DNA of 32,791 nucleotides from Burkholderiales bacterium (GTDB lineage: Bacteria; Pseudomonadota; Gammaproteobacteria; Burkholderiales; Burkholderiaceae_E), in NCBI GenBank assembly GCA_003818495.1, contig RPRK01000032.1:1-32791 (forward strand), given 5' to 3'. Below the pieces are notes generated by a model. That model searched no databases, was not told the DNA's origin, and saw nothing but the letters and a program-made list of their open reading frames with translations. This document shows positions 15,143 to 23,169 of this stretch, piece by piece; position 1 is the stretch's first letter; the number at the start of each line of letters is the position of its first letter. The translations under genes and the position numbers were made by a program.

Positions 15143-15225
15143 AATCGACGCCATCCTCTGCCCCGGGCATTCCGGTCTCGAACCGGCCCTACCAACAATC
15201 CGGCGCACGATGGCATGGAGCTTCC

Positions 15226-15615
15226 ATGGATGTGATCAAGCAGCTCGAGCAGGAAGAGATCGCTCGCCTGAACAAGACGATTCCGGTCTTCGCCCCCGGC
15301 GACACCGTGATCGTCAACGTCAACGTCGTCGAGGGCACGCGCAAGCGCGTCCAGGCGTATGAAGGCGTCGTCATCGCCAAGCGCAACCGCAGCCTCAATT
15401 CGTCGTTCATCGTCCGCAAGATCTCGTCGGGCGAGGGTGTCGAGCGGACGTTCCAGCTGTACTCGCCCCTGATCGCCTCGATCGAGGTCAAGCGCCGCGG
15501 CGACGTGCGCCGCGCGAAGCTGTACTACCTCCGCGAGCGCTCGGGCAAGTCGGCGCGCATCAAGGAAAAGCTGCCGGGACGCGCACCCGCCTCGTCGGCC
15601 GCGCAGCCGAAGTGA
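15226..15615 (+). CDS. rplS: 50S ribosomal protein L19
   Basis: A 129-residue L19, located at the 30S-50S interface. The start [45 protein letters not shown] and [15 protein letters not shown] ... [26 protein letters not shown] are diagnostic. GGAG at 15217-15220 precedes ATG 15226. The frame stays open upstream for about 50 codons, but the canonical N-terminus and the ribosome-binding site settle the start here. The C-terminus has a short Ala/Pro/Ser tail after the conserved KEKL. Confidence 0.97.
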   Translation: MDVIKQLEQEEIARLNKTIPVFAPGDTVIVNVNVVEGTRKRVQAYEGVVIAKRNRSLNSSFIVRKISSGEGVERTFQLYSPLIASIEVKRRGDVRRAKLYYLRERSGKSARIKEKLPGRAPASSAAQPK

Positions 15616-15634
15616 TGCGGGCGCCGGTCGCGCG

Positions 15635-16387
15635 ATGAGCGCGGCCGACCGCCCCCCGGAGCGGGCCGCGGTCATCCGCGCCGCGGCCGAACCGGGCACC
15701 ACGCGCCGATCCATCCCGGATCCGCGCACCGCACCGATCGACGACACCGCACCGGCCATGCCGGGGGTGTCGGCCGACCGGCTGCGGCCCGAGGCCCTGC
15801 GCGAGCGCTTTCGCCGCCCGCCGGTCTGGACTCCCGAATTCATCGACGATCGCTGGCGACTCGGCCCCGAGACGCCGCGTCCGGCCGCCGTGCTGGTGCC
15901 GCTGGTGCCGCGGGAGCACGGGCTCTCGGTGATGCTGACCGTACGCACCGCGCACCTGTCGGCGCATGCGGGCCAGATCGCGTTTCCGGGCGGGCGCACC
16001 GAGCCGCACGACGGCTCGCCGGTGGGCACCGCGCTGCGCGAGACCGAAGAGGAGATCGGGCTGGCGCGTGCTCTCGTCGAGGTGCTGGGCCAGATGCCGA
16101 CCTACACGACCGGCACCGGCTTCGTGGTCACGCCGGTGGTCGGCCTGGTCGATCCGGACCACGCGCTCGCGCCCGACGCGAACGAGGTGGCCGAGGTCTT
16201 CGAGGTGCCGCTGGCCTTCCTGATGGACCCCGGCAATCACCAGCGCCGCCTCTACCGCTGGGACGACGGGCTGGAGCGCAGCTTCCTGGCGATGCCGTGG
16301 ACGCGGCCCGGCGACGGTCGGGAGTTCTTCGTCTGGGGCGTCACGGCCGCGATGCTGCGCAACCTCTACCGGTACGTGGCCGCCTGA
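15635..16387 (+). CDS. Nudix CoA pyrophosphatase (NudL-like)
   Basis: A 250-residue Nudix hydrolase of the CoA pyrophosphatase type, splitting coenzyme A and its derivatives into 4'-phosphopantetheine and 3',5'-ADP. The Nudix box lies at about 119-143: FPGGRTEP followed by GTALRETEEEIGL, holding the REXXEEXG metal ligands. HAGQIAFPGGR just before it is the CoA-specific signature. The first ~45 residues are Pro/Ala/Arg-rich without homology; an alternative ATG (M42, 15758) would remove them. It starts 19 bases after rplS and may be read from the same transcript, an arrangement I recall in other Burkholderiales. Confidence 0.88.
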   Translation: MSAADRPPERAAVIRAAAEPGTTRRSIPDPRTAPIDDTAPAMPGVSADRLRPEALRERFRRPPVWTPEFIDDRWRLGPETPRPAAVLVPLVPREHGLSVMLTVRTAHLSAHAGQIAFPGGRTEPHDGSPVGTALRETEEEIGLARALVEVLGQMPTYTTGTGFVVTPVVGLVDPDHALAPDANEVAEVFEVPLAFLMDPGNHQRRLYRWDDGLERSFLAMPWTRPGDGREFFVWGVTAAMLRNLYRYVAA

Positions 16388-16459
16388 AGTCCGGCGCCCT
16401 GCTGCGCGCCAAGTGACCCTGCCGCGGGTGCCGACTCGGGCCCGGGGCCCCAGCCTCGG

Positions 16460-16465
16460 TATCAT
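16460..16465 (+). promoter_or_regulatory. -10 element abutting the CobD/CbiB-like gene
   Basis: TATCAT followed by CC ends seven bases before ATG 16472, so transcription would start at or next to the start codon. No Shine-Dalgarno sequence is seen. This suggests a leaderless mRNA. No clear -35 was found. Confidence 0.35.
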
Positions 16466-16471
16466 CCGCCC

Positions 16472-17536
16472 ATGGGATTCGTCGCACTGATCCTCGCGCT
16501 GACGCTCGAGCAGCTCCGCCCGCTGCCTCGCGACAATGGCGTGCATCGCGCGGCCGGCACGGTGGTGGACGCGATCGCGGGCGCCACCGATGCCGGCCAG
16601 TGGCGTCACGGAGCCTTCGGCTGGGCGCTGACGGTGGGGCTCGCCGTGGTCGGCATCTGGGCCGCGCAGTGGGTGCTGGCGCTGTTCGGCGTGCTGCCGG
16701 TCCTGGCGCTGCACGTGCTGGTGCTCTACCACACCGTGGGCTTTCGCCAGTTCAGCCACGCGTTCACCGAGATCCAGCTCGCCCTCGCCGCGAGCGACAC
16801 CGAGGGTGCGCGCCAGGCGCTGCAGCGCTGGATCCGTCAGCGGGACCCGGACTTCGCCGTCGGCGAGCTTCCGGTCGACGAGCTCTGCCGGATGGCGATC
16901 GCGCACGCCCTCGTCGCGGCCCACCGCCATGTGTTCGGCCCGCTGTTCTGGTACATCCTGCTGCCCGGCGCGATCGGCCCGGTGTTGTACCGGGCCGCGC
17001 AGTTCCTCTCCGAGCACTGGGCGCGCGGCGGGCATCCGGCCCGCGCGGCCGCGCCCGACACGCTGATGGCGGCGGTCGCAGGCGCCACGGCGGCGCCGGC
17101 CGCCGTCGTCCCGGCCGCCGAGCCCTACGGCCGCTTCGCCGCGCGCGCGTACCGGGTGCTCGACTGGCTGCCGGTGCGCCTGTCGGCGGCCGGGTTCGCG
17201 GTGGTCGGCAACTTCGAGGACGCGGTCTACTGCTGGCGCGCGGCGTCGGCGGTGCGTGGTGGCGACGAGCAGCGCCGGTTGCTGCTGATGACCGGTGGCG
17301 GCGCGCTCGGGCTGCACATCGCGGACGCGCGCGTCGAGGCCGAGATCCGGGGCGACGCGGCGGCGCTCGACGCCGATCCGTCGCTGTCGGGCGGCGCCCC
17401 GAGCGGCTTCGACTGGACGGGAGGGCCGCCGGACGCCACCGGTCTGCGCAGCGCGGTCGGACTCGTCTGGCGCTCCGTGGTGCTGTGGATCGGGCTCTTC
17501 GCCATGCTCACCATCGCGAACTGGCTCGGCCAGTAG
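16472..17536 (+). CDS. CobD/CbiB-family (AmpE-like) membrane protein
   Basis: A 354-residue inner-membrane protein in the CobD/CbiB superfamily, which includes cobalamin-biosynthesis CbiB and the beta-lactamase-sensor AmpE. Hydrophobic segments occur at about 48-75, 150-170 and 330-350, with amphipathic segments elsewhere. Family-like stretches include HTVGFRQFSHAFTEIQLAL and VFGPLFWYILLPGAIGPVLYRA, with RVLDWLPVRLSAAGFAVVGNFEDA in the C-terminal half. No cobalamin gene is near. The position next to the Nudix gene and rsgA fits a conserved betaproteobacterial neighbourhood, and an AmpE-like or unknown envelope role is more likely than cobalamin synthesis. It converges with rsgA across 27 bases. 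Confidence 0.82.
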   Translation: MGFVALILALTLEQLRPLPRDNGVHRAAGTVVDAIAGATDAGQWRHGAFGWALTVGLAVVGIWAAQWVLALFGVLPVLALHVLVLYHTVGFRQFSHAFTEIQLALAASDTEGARQALQRWIRQRDPDFAVGELPVDELCRMAIAHALVAAHRHVFGPLFWYILLPGAIGPVLYRAAQFLSEHWARGGHPARAAAPDTLMAAVAGATAAPAAVVPAAEPYGRFAARAYRVLDWLPVRLSAAGFAVVGNFEDAVYCWRAASAVRGGDEQRRLLLMTGGGALGLHIADARVEAEIRGDAAALDADPSLSGGAPSGFDWTGGPPDATGLRSAVGLVWRSVVLWIGLFAMLTIANWLGQ

Positions 17537-17563
17537 GCCCGGCCCTTCGAGCGCCCCGCAGCC

Positions 17564-18475
17564 TCAGCGCTCCCGCGCGCCGTCGCGCAGCTGCTCGTAG
17601 AGCGTGTGCCGGCGGGTGTCGATCCGGCCCTCGGCGACCGCGGTCCGGATCGCGCAGCCCGGCTCGTGACGGTGCGTGCAGTTGTAGTACCTGCAGTGGC
17701 CGAGCAGGGGCTGAAACTCCCTCATGCCGTGCTCGAGCTCCGTCGCCGACAGATGTGCGAGGCCGAACACCTGGAACCCCGGCGAGTCGATCAGCCGGCC
17801 TCCGCCCGCGAGGTCGAAGGCGCGGGTGAAGGTGGTCGTGTGCTTGCCGGTCTGCAGGGCCTCCGAGATCGCCTGCGTGGCGAGGTCGGCATCGGGCACC
17901 AGCAGGTTCACCAGCGTCGACTTGCCCATGCCGCTCTGGCCGAGGAGCAGCGTCGTGCGTCCGCCGAGCTCGGGCCGCAGCCGCGCGACCGTCTCCTCGG
18001 GCTCGGCCTTCGCCGCGATGCGGAACACCGGATAGCCGAGCGACTCGTAGACGTGGAGCCGCGGCTCGATCGATTCCAGCGCGCCGGGCACGTCGGCCTT
18101 GGTCGCGATCAGCAGGCACTCGATGCCTTCGCGCTCGGCCGCGATCAGCACGCGGACCAGCAGCTCCTCGGAGAAGGGCGGCTCGCCGCTGATGACGATG
18201 GCCGCGCGGTCGAGGTTCGCGGCCAGGGCCTTCTCGCGCCGGTCGTCGCTGCGGCGCAGCAGGTTGCGCCGCGGCAGCACCTCCTCGATCACTGCCTGGC
18301 CCGAGCCGAGGTCGCGCCAGGCGACGCGGTCGCCCGCGACGACGTCGCCGCGGCGGCCCCGCGTCACCGCGCTGCGCTCCCCCGCCTCGGCGCCGGTGCC
18401 GTCGCCGTCGAGCCTGAGCCAGAACTGCCGGCCGTAGGCGGCGAGCACGGTGGCCTGCGCGAGCGGCGCGTTCAA
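17564..18475 (-). CDS. rsgA: Ribosome small-subunit GTPase RsgA
   Basis: A 303-residue circularly permuted GTPase that checks late 30S maturation. After an N-terminal OB-fold come the permuted motifs: G4 as TKAD (125-128), G1 as GQSGMGKST (179-187) and G3 as DSPG (230-233). The C-terminal zinc knuckle is C261-X4-C266-X-H268-X5-C274, as expected. The N-terminus is read from TTG 18475 ([10 protein letters not shown]); no ATG is in frame upstream of the OB-fold, so the start is only moderately certain. It is last in a minus-strand run of M48 protease, pterin dehydratase and rsgA, with a 37-base gap. Confidence 0.95.
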   Translation of the reverse strand: MNAPLAQATVLAAYGRQFWLRLDGDGTGAEAGERSAVTRGRRGDVVAGDRVAWRDLGSGQAVIEEVLPRRNLLRRSDDRREKALAANLDRAAIVISGEPPFSEELLVRVLIAAEREGIECLLIATKADVPGALESIEPRLHVYESLGYPVFRIAAKAEPEETVARLRPELGGRTTLLLGQSGMGKSTLVNLLVPDADLATQAISEALQTGKHTTTFTRAFDLAGGGRLIDSPGFQVFGLAHLSATELEHGMREFQPLLGHCRYYNCTHRHEPGCAIRTAVAEGRIDTRRHTLYEQLRDGARER

Positions 18476-18512
18476 GGGGCGCGCCGAACGGGACGGAACC
18501 GGTTCGCGGGCG

Positions 18513-18869
18513 TCACGCGCCCGGCCTCGCGTCGTGGATCGCGTCGGTGCGCGCCGCGCAGACGAAGTCGTTGACCGTCACGCCGCCCGCCGAATGCGTG
18601 CTCCAGCGCACGGTGCAGCGGTCGTAGGACACGGCGAGGTCGGGATGGTGGTCCTGCCGGTGGACCATCCAGGCGAGGGCGTTCACGAAGGCGATGGTCT
18701 CCCACCAGTCGGCGAACGCATAGCTCGCCTGGAGCGCCCCGTCGACCATCGACCAGCGGGGCAGCACGGCAAGCTGCGCATCGATCGCGTCGGCGCGCAT
18801 CGCGTCGCGACCGGACAGCGGCGCGCAGTCGCGCTCGCGCAGGTGCTCAGGACTCTGTGGCACGTGCAT
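18513..18869 (-). CDS. phhB: Pterin-4a-carbinolamine dehydratase
   Basis: A 118-residue enzyme that dehydrates 4a-hydroxytetrahydrobiopterin, recycling the pterin cofactor of aromatic amino-acid hydroxylases. The active-site pattern is clear: [26 protein letters not shown] (H74, H75 and H92). It has a strong ribosome-binding site (GGAGGT) before ATG 18869. The family is often about 100 residues; the N-terminus here is slightly long but contains the typical CAPLSG segment. No phenylalanine hydroxylase gene is near, so its partner is elsewhere or it has another pterin role. It lies 24 bases after the M48 gene stop and 37 before rsgA. Confidence 0.9.
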   Translation of the reverse strand: MHVPQSPEHLRERDCAPLSGRDAMRADAIDAQLAVLPRWSMVDGALQASYAFADWWETIAFVNALAWMVHRQDHHPDLAVSYDRCTVRWSTHSAGGVTVNDFVCAARTDAIHDARPGA

Positions 18870-18893
18870 CGTGGACCTCCGGGGTCGTCGGAT

Positions 18894-20207
18894 TCAGATC
18901 GCCGGTGCGACGGGCGCGACGGGTGCGCCGTCGCGCAGCGCCGCGAGCCGTGCGAGGCGCAGGGCGGCCGGCGGATGGGAGTCGTAGAACGCCGAGTGCA
19001 CCGGATCCGGGGTCAGCGTCGCGGCATTGTCCTCGTAGAGCTTGACCAGCGCGCGCGACAGATCCTCGGCGCTCGACTGCCGCGCGGCGAAGGCATCGGC
19101 CTCGAACTCGTGACGCCGCGACAGCCAGCTCGTCAGCGGCTGCAGCACGAAGGTGAAGACCGGCATCGCCATGAAGAACAGCAGCAGCGCGTAGCCACCG
19201 AGCGCGTCGCCCGCCTGCGGGGTGGCGCCCAGCCCCTGGTAGAACCACGGTCGCGCCGACAGCCAGCCGAGCAGCCACAGCCCCGCCAGGCTGATCGCGA
19301 AGGTGGCGGCGATGCGCTTGAGGATGTGCCGGTGCTTGAAGTGGCCGAGTTCGTGCGCGAGCACCGCCTCGATCTCGTCGGCATCCAGCCGCGACAGCAG
19401 CGTGTCGAAGAACACGATGCGCTTGCCCCGACCGAAGCCGGTGAAGTACGCGTTGCCGTGCGCCGAGCGCCGGCTGCCGTCCATCACGAACAGCCCCTTG
19501 GAGGCGAAGCCGCAGCGCGCCAGCAGCCGCTCGACGCGCTCGCGCACCGGGCCCGGCTCGAGCGGCACGAAGCGGTTGAACATCGGCGCGATCACGGTCG
19601 GATAGAGCACCAGCACCGTCAGGTTGAAGGCGACCCACAGCGCCCACGCCCACAGCCACCAGGTCTGGCCGGCGCGCTCCATCAGCCACAGCACCGCGAC
19701 CAGCAGCGGCGTGCCCAGCACGATCGCGACGGCGGTGCCCTTGGCGAGGTCGGCGAGGAAGAGGCCCGGGGTCATGCGGTTGAAGCCGAAGCGCTTCTCG
19801 AGCACGAACTGTCTGTACCAGGACAGCGGCAGGTCGATGGCGCCGCCGATGGCGGCGACCGCGCCGATCAGCAGCACCTGGTTCCAGAAGGGGGCGCCCG
19901 GCAGCGCCTCGCGCAGCACGTCGGCGATCGCGGCGATGCCGCCCAGCAGCGTGAAGCCGACCAGGACCGCCGCGCCGAGCAGGGTCTCGACGAGCCCGAG
20001 GCGTACCCGCGCCACGGTGTAGTCGGCGGCACGCTGGTGGGCCGACAGCGGGATGCGCTCGGCGAACTGGGCGGGCACCGCATCGCGATGGCGGGCGACA
20101 TGGCGCGCCTGGCGTGTCGCCAGATACAGCCGGGTGGCCACCGAGGCCAGCAGGGCGACCACGAAGGCCAGCGTGAAGCTCAGGGCCGGGGACGCCGTGA
20201 AGGGCAA
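18894..20207 (-). CDS. M48-family (Ste24/HtpX-like) membrane metalloprotease
   Basis: A 437-residue integral membrane zinc protease of the Ste24/CAAX-prenyl-protease type. The zinc motif is HELGH (285-289) in [15 protein letters not shown], with the third ligand in EFEADAFA (about residue 363). Several transmembrane helices flank it, and [16 protein letters not shown] is family-typical. Bacterial members probably handle membrane-protein quality control. The track start is TTG 20207 (MPFTASPAL); no better start with a ribosome-binding site was found. It is first of a probable operon with phhB and rsgA and is divergent from orn, only 39 bases away. Confidence 0.92.
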   Translation of the reverse strand: MPFTASPALSFTLAFVVALLASVATRLYLATRQARHVARHRDAVPAQFAERIPLSAHQRAADYTVARVRLGLVETLLGAAVLVGFTLLGGIAAIADVLREALPGAPFWNQVLLIGAVAAIGGAIDLPLSWYRQFVLEKRFGFNRMTPGLFLADLAKGTAVAIVLGTPLLVAVLWLMERAGQTWWLWAWALWVAFNLTVLVLYPTVIAPMFNRFVPLEPGPVRERVERLLARCGFASKGLFVMDGSRRSAHGNAYFTGFGRGKRIVFFDTLLSRLDADEIEAVLAHELGHFKHRHILKRIAATFAISLAGLWLLGWLSARPWFYQGLGATPQAGDALGGYALLLFFMAMPVFTFVLQPLTSWLSRRHEFEADAFAARQSSAEDLSRALVKLYEDNAATLTPDPVHSAFYDSHPPAALRLARLAALRDGAPVAPVAPAI

Positions 20208-20246
20208 GGGGGCGCTCGTGAGAGAATGCAGGCGGAGCCGAAAATT

Positions 20247-20822
20247 ATGTCACAGCCCCTTCCTGCCTCGCCGAACGAGACCCATCTCATCTGGGTCGAC
20301 ATGGAAATGACCGGGCTGCGTCCCGACGTCGACCGCATCATCGAGGTCGCGGTGGTCGTGACCGACGGCAACCTCGAGATCCTGGCGCAGGGGCCGGTGC
20401 TCGCGATCCACCAGCCCGACGCGGTGCTGGCGGCGATGGACGCCTGGAACACGGCCACGCACGGCCGCTCCGGCCTCACCGAGCGGGTGCGGGCCTCCAC
20501 CGTCACCGAGGCCGACGCGCAGGCGCAGCTCATCGCCTTCCTGCGGCCGTGGGTGCCGGCGGGCAAGTCGCCGATGTGCGGCAACTCGATCTGCCAGGAC
20601 CGGCGCTTCATGGCGCGGACCATGCCCGAGCTCGAGGCCTATTTCCACTACCGCAACCTCGACGTCTCCACCGTCAAGGAGCTGTGCAAGCGCTGGCGGC
20701 CCGAGGTCGCGAAGTCCTTCGCCAAGCGCAGCGCGCACACGGCCCTCGCCGACATCGAGGAATCGATCGACGAGCTGCGCCACTACCGCGAGCACTTCTT
20801 CAAGCTGACGGCCGCGCAGTGA
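20247..20822 (+). CDS. orn: Oligoribonuclease
   Basis: A 191-residue DEDDh 3'-5' exonuclease that degrades 2-5-nucleotide RNAs and pGpG, the last step of RNA and c-di-GMP turnover. Motif I is [21 protein letters not shown] (D18, E20), motif II lies around [12 protein letters not shown], and motif III is [11 protein letters not shown] with the histidine and aspartate. GGCGGAG precedes ATG 20247 by nine bases. The track merges it with an upstream shadow frame of about 600 residues; only this part is real. It is divergent from the M48 protease, a pairing common in betaproteobacteria. Confidence 0.97.
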   Translation: MSQPLPASPNETHLIWVDMEMTGLRPDVDRIIEVAVVVTDGNLEILAQGPVLAIHQPDAVLAAMDAWNTATHGRSGLTERVRASTVTEADAQAQLIAFLRPWVPAGKSPMCGNSICQDRRFMARTMPELEAYFHYRNLDVSTVKELCKRWRPEVAKSFAKRSAHTALADIEESIDELRHYREHFFKLTAAQ

Positions 20823-20871
20823 GCCCGGCCGCCGCGCGGGTCGGTCGCCCCGCGTGCGCGGGGACGGACCG

Positions 20872-21759
20872 ATGACCCTCGCCCTGCTCGAACGGATCGC
20901 CGGCATCATGGTGCCGGTGCTGGCGATGATCGGAGTGGGCTGGCTGTACGCGCGCCGCCATGCCCCCGACATGTCGGCGATCAACCGCGTCAACATGGAG
21001 CTGTTCGCGCCGGCGCTGATCTTCTCGGCGCTCGCGAGCCGTGATTTCAGCATCGCCGACAACCGCTGGCTGCTGCTCGCCTCGGCGCTCATCGTGCTCG
21101 GCTCGGGCGTGCTGGCCTACGGCGTGGCGCGCGCCGCGCGCGTGCAGGCGCGGACCTTCGTCCCGCCGATGATGTTCAACAACTGCGGCAACATGGGGCT
21201 GCCGATCTCGGTGCTCGCCTACGGGCAGGCCGGACTCGCGCCGGCGGTCGCGATGTTCGTCGTCTCCAATGCGATCCACTTCACGCTGGGTGCGCGCATC
21301 GTCGATCCGCGCGCCTCGATCCGTCAGCTGCTGGTCACGCCGATGAACGTCGCGACCGTGGCCGGCTTCGCGATCGCCGCGACCGATCTGCCGCGACCCG
21401 AGATCGTGATGACCACGCTCAAGCTCGCGGGCGACGCGATGATCCCGCTGATGCTGTTCGCCCTCGGTGTGCGGATGGTGTCGGTCAACCGCGGCAGCTG
21501 GCGGATCGGGCTGCTCGGCGCGGTGGTCTGCCCGCTGACGGGCCTGGCGGTCGCGCTGGTGGTCGACTGGCTGCTGCCCCTGTCGCCCGAGCAGCGCGGG
21601 CTGATGTACATCTTCGCGAGCCTGCCGCCGGCGGTGCTGAACTTCATGGTCGCCGAGCGCTGGAACCGTGAACCCGGCAAGGTCGCGGCGATCGTGCTGG
21701 TCGGCAACATCGCGTCGGTGGTGTTCGTGCCGATCGGACTCGCGCTAGGCCTGCGCTGA
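20872..21759 (+). CDS. AEC-family transporter
   Basis: A 295-residue auxin-efflux-carrier-type permease with about ten hydrophobic helices. The family signature PPMMFNNCGNMGLPISVLAYG lies around residues 98-118, and LPPAVLNFMVAERWN near residue 250 is the second conserved region. Bacterial members carry malate, malonate and other small organic acids; the substrate here is unknown. I use ATG 20872 with a G-rich site just before; the track start at GTG 20854 is less likely. It follows orn by 49 bases. Its 3' end overlaps the opposite-strand MATE gene by 15 bases. Confidence 0.9.
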   Translation: MTLALLERIAGIMVPVLAMIGVGWLYARRHAPDMSAINRVNMELFAPALIFSALASRDFSIADNRWLLLASALIVLGSGVLAYGVARAARVQARTFVPPMMFNNCGNMGLPISVLAYGQAGLAPAVAMFVVSNAIHFTLGARIVDPRASIRQLLVTPMNVATVAGFAIAATDLPRPEIVMTTLKLAGDAMIPLMLFALGVRMVSVNRGSWRIGLLGAVVCPLTGLAVALVVDWLLPLSPEQRGLMYIFASLPPAVLNFMVAERWNREPGKVAAIVLVGNIASVVFVPIGLALGLR

Positions 21760-23133
21760 CCCCGCCGCGGCGCCCGGCTCGACCCGGCGACCGGTCGCGT
21801 CTCGCGTCGTGCGCACGAACAGCAGCGCGAGGCCCGCCGAGGCGAGCGCGAGCGCCGCGATGGCCGCCAGCCAGAAGCCCGGAGCGCCCAGCGACAGGCG
21901 GACCGCGAGCCACCAGCCGCCACCGAGGCCCACCCCCCACAGCGACACCGCGAACACCACCATCGGCAGCACGGCCACCTTCCAGGCGCGCAGCGCGAAG
22001 GCCAGCGCGCACTGCAGCGCGTCGACCACGTGGTACGCGGCGACCCACGCGAGCAGCGTCGCCGCGACCGTGGCCACCCCTGGCGCGTCGGTGTAGGCAC
22101 GCGACAGCGGTCCGCGTGCGAGCGCCAGCGCGATCGCCGCGAGCACCGCGAGGCCGAGCACCAGCCGGATCCCGCGCAGCGCGACCGCGCGCGCGACCGC
22201 CGGTTCACCTCGGCCCAGGGCCTGGCCGGCGAGCACGCCGGCCGCGCCGGACAGTGCCAGCGGCAGCATGTACAGCGTCGCGGCCACGTTCGCCGCGATC
22301 GCGTGACCACCGACCACGCTGGTGCCGAAGCCCGCCACCAGGAGCGTCACCACGTTGAATGCGCTGACGTCGATCAGGTAGATGCCGCCGATGGGCAGTC
22401 CCAGTCGCGCCAGTTCGACGAGCGGCGCGCGGCGTGGCCGGCCCAGGCCGTGCAGCGCGAAGCGCACGTAGAACCGGTCGCGCCGCAGCAGCACGAAGCC
22501 GATCGACGCCGAGATCCAGAACACCAGCGCGGTGGCCAGTCCGCAGCCGGCTCCGCCCATCGCCGGCACCGGCGGCAGCCCGATCGCGACCGGGGCGTCG
22601 CTGCCGTACATGAAGAGTGCGTTGAGCGGCACCTTCAGCGCGGGCCCGAGCAGGTTGATAGCCATCACCGTGCGCGGCCGCGACACCGCGACGTTGAGCG
22701 TCGTGAAGGCGCGGAACCACAGGGCCGCGGGCAGCCCGAGGGCCACCGCCTGCAGATACGAGACCGCGCCGGCGCGCACCTCGGGCTCGGCGTCGGCCAG
22801 CCCGAGCAGCGGCTGGGGGAAGGCGAGCAGCAGCGCGCCGGGCACCAGGAGGGCGGCCGCCAGCCACTGCCCCTGTCGCCAGGTCTCGCCGACCTCGCGC
22901 ATCCGGCCGGCGCCGAAGTGCTGGGCGGCGACCGGCGAGATCGCCTGCAGCGTGCCCATCAGGCCGACGAAGACGACGAAGTAGATGCTCGAGCCGATCG
23001 CCACCGCGGCGAGATCGCGCGGCGACAGGTGGCCGGCCATCACGTTGTCCACGATGCCGTTGGCCATCACCGCGAGCTGGCCGATGAACATCGGCCACCC
23101 GAGGGTGACGATGGCGCGCGTGTCGGGGTGCAC
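21745..23133 (-). CDS. MATE-family multidrug/Na+ exporter (NorM-like)
   Basis: A 462-residue exporter with twelve hydrophobic segments in two homologous halves. The first half has IGQLAVMANGIVDNVMAGHLSPRDLAAVAIG; the corresponding segment of the second half is GIYLIDVSAFNVVTLLVAGFGTSVVGGHAIAANVA. Both match NorM-type MATE proteins, which expel cationic drugs in exchange for Na+ or H+. It starts at GTG 23133 and ends in a short Arg/Ala tail. It lies 36 bases after the glycosyltransferase gene on the same strand, possibly co-transcribed. Substrate is not predictable. Confidence 0.92.
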   Translation of the reverse strand: MHPDTRAIVTLGWPMFIGQLAVMANGIVDNVMAGHLSPRDLAAVAIGSSIYFVVFVGLMGTLQAISPVAAQHFGAGRMREVGETWRQGQWLAAALLVPGALLLAFPQPLLGLADAEPEVRAGAVSYLQAVALGLPAALWFRAFTTLNVAVSRPRTVMAINLLGPALKVPLNALFMYGSDAPVAIGLPPVPAMGGAGCGLATALVFWISASIGFVLLRRDRFYVRFALHGLGRPRRAPLVELARLGLPIGGIYLIDVSAFNVVTLLVAGFGTSVVGGHAIAANVAATLYMLPLALSGAAGVLAGQALGRGEPAVARAVALRGIRLVLGLAVLAAIALALARGPLSRAYTDAPGVATVAATLLAWVAAYHVVDALQCALAFALRAWKVAVLPMVVFAVSLWGVGLGGGWWLAVRLSLGAPGFWLAAIAALALASAGLALLFVRTTRDATGRRVEPGAAAGSAQA

Positions 23134-23169
23134 CGGCGCCGTCCGCGTCAGCGCCGGCCCGGCAGGCGC

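Noticed and set aside
15070-15225. In-frame N-terminal extension of L19
   Set aside because: The frame is open, but L19 starts canonically at [11 protein letters not shown] with GGAG upstream; the extension overlaps the structured leader and has no family match.
16472-17536. Cobalamin-biosynthesis cbiB
   Set aside because: No other cobalamin genes nearby, and the neighbourhood matches the AmpE-like betaproteobacterial protein of unknown role.
18450-20246. Long N-terminal extension of the orn frame in the track
   Set aside because: Antisense to the M48, phhB and rsgA genes; orn has a canonical start at 20247 with a ribosome-binding site.
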